Assembly (NCBI GenBank): GCA_934502625.1 | Contig: CAKSUQ010000003.1 | Location: 53,880-117,879, forward strand | Length of the DNA: 64,000 bases | Reading direction: 5' to 3' | From: an uncultured Gemmiger sp. | GTDB lineage: Bacteria > Bacillota > Clostridia > Oscillospirales > Ruminococcaceae | Shown: positions 63,924-64,000 of the stretch, one piece after another | Numbering within the stretch: position 1 is the stretch's first letter | Layout of the letters: every line of letters begins with the position of its first letter | The notes under the pieces: generated by a model | The model's input: only the letters and a program-made list of their open reading frames with translations | Told to the model about the DNA's origin: nothing | Databases searched by the model: none | Position numbers and translations under genes: made by a program

Positions 63924-64000
63924 GGCAATACCGCATAATTCTAAGCGCCGATACGGCGAGCGAGGTGCGGCAGCTGCTAAGCCAAAAGCGCAGATAATAC
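63924..64000. other. Unassigned window edge
   Basis: 77 bases after the DUF5711-like stop. A weak CGCCG/CGGCG hairpin is present; no gene start or terminator can be supported before the edge. Confidence 0.4.

Noticed and set aside
63924-64000. Start of a further gene or mobile-element end at the window edge
   Set aside because: Only 77 bases remain, with no ribosome site or recognisable motif.

Overview
The window looks like a chromosomal segment of a high-GC, endospore-lineage Clostridia member, most likely Oscillospiraceae/Ruminococcaceae (Gemmiger/Subdoligranulum-like). The taxon is inferred from gene content and style: spoIIQ, spoIIP, spoVAC-AD-AE and dpaAB; a ferredoxin/Crp-Fnr pair and 2-hydroxyacyl-CoA-dehydratase-type activases typical of anaerobes; ECF vitamin transport; clear SigA-type promoters with 17-bp spacers. 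No rRNA, integrase, transposase, phage gene or CRISPR array was seen.

Layout. 1-6 kb: SpoIIQ, then a zinc/cadmium-type export operon (ArsR/SmtB repressor, free heavy-metal-binding domain, P1B ATPase), a small unknown, uracil permease behind an attenuator-like hairpin, and a hotdog thioesterase. 6-16.4 kb: nucleoid-associated protein, two MATE exporters, a GNAT-MnmM fusion with a membrane-anchored Ntn hydrolase, HtrA behind TTTTCAC octamers, and spoVAC-AD-AE. 16.4-28 kb: prmA-rsmE, asnS-mutY, spoIIP, rpsT, a degenerate PTS enzyme I with a patatin, a sugar nucleotidyltransferase and a third MATE. 29-38 kb: two tandem LytM-like proteins without metal ligands, dpaAB, murA, ftsZ and a DivIVA-like gene, which join spore maturation to a remnant of the division/cell-wall cluster. 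38.8-43 kb: a giant double activase and its dehydratase-like partner. 43.2-46.5 kb: a segment bounded by ~300-bp inverted repeats, each holding a tRNA-Val(GAC) gene. 46.6-47.45 kb: a gene-free, AT-richer, hairpin-dense region with its own promoter and terminator, read here as a giant structured RNA. 47.5-64 kb: heterodimeric ABC exporter, DUF4430 lipoprotein plus ECF S component, ruvCAB, two GtrII-like membrane proteins around a methyltransferase, ecfA1-A2-T, truA and a DUF5711-like gene.

Two palindromic element families dominate the intergenic space. Family L (~145 bp, seven full copies plus fragments) sits between genes, even inside operons. Family S (~26 bp, about 36 copies, often in clusters) keeps an outer GTAGGG...CCCTAC frame while the inner stem changes completely but stays self-complementary. 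The best candidates for something undescribed are the ~780-nt RNA at 46.67-47.45 kb, the inverted tRNA-Val segment beside it, the stem-swapping S elements and the tandem pseudo-LytM pair. All calls come from reading the sequence; no database search was run.
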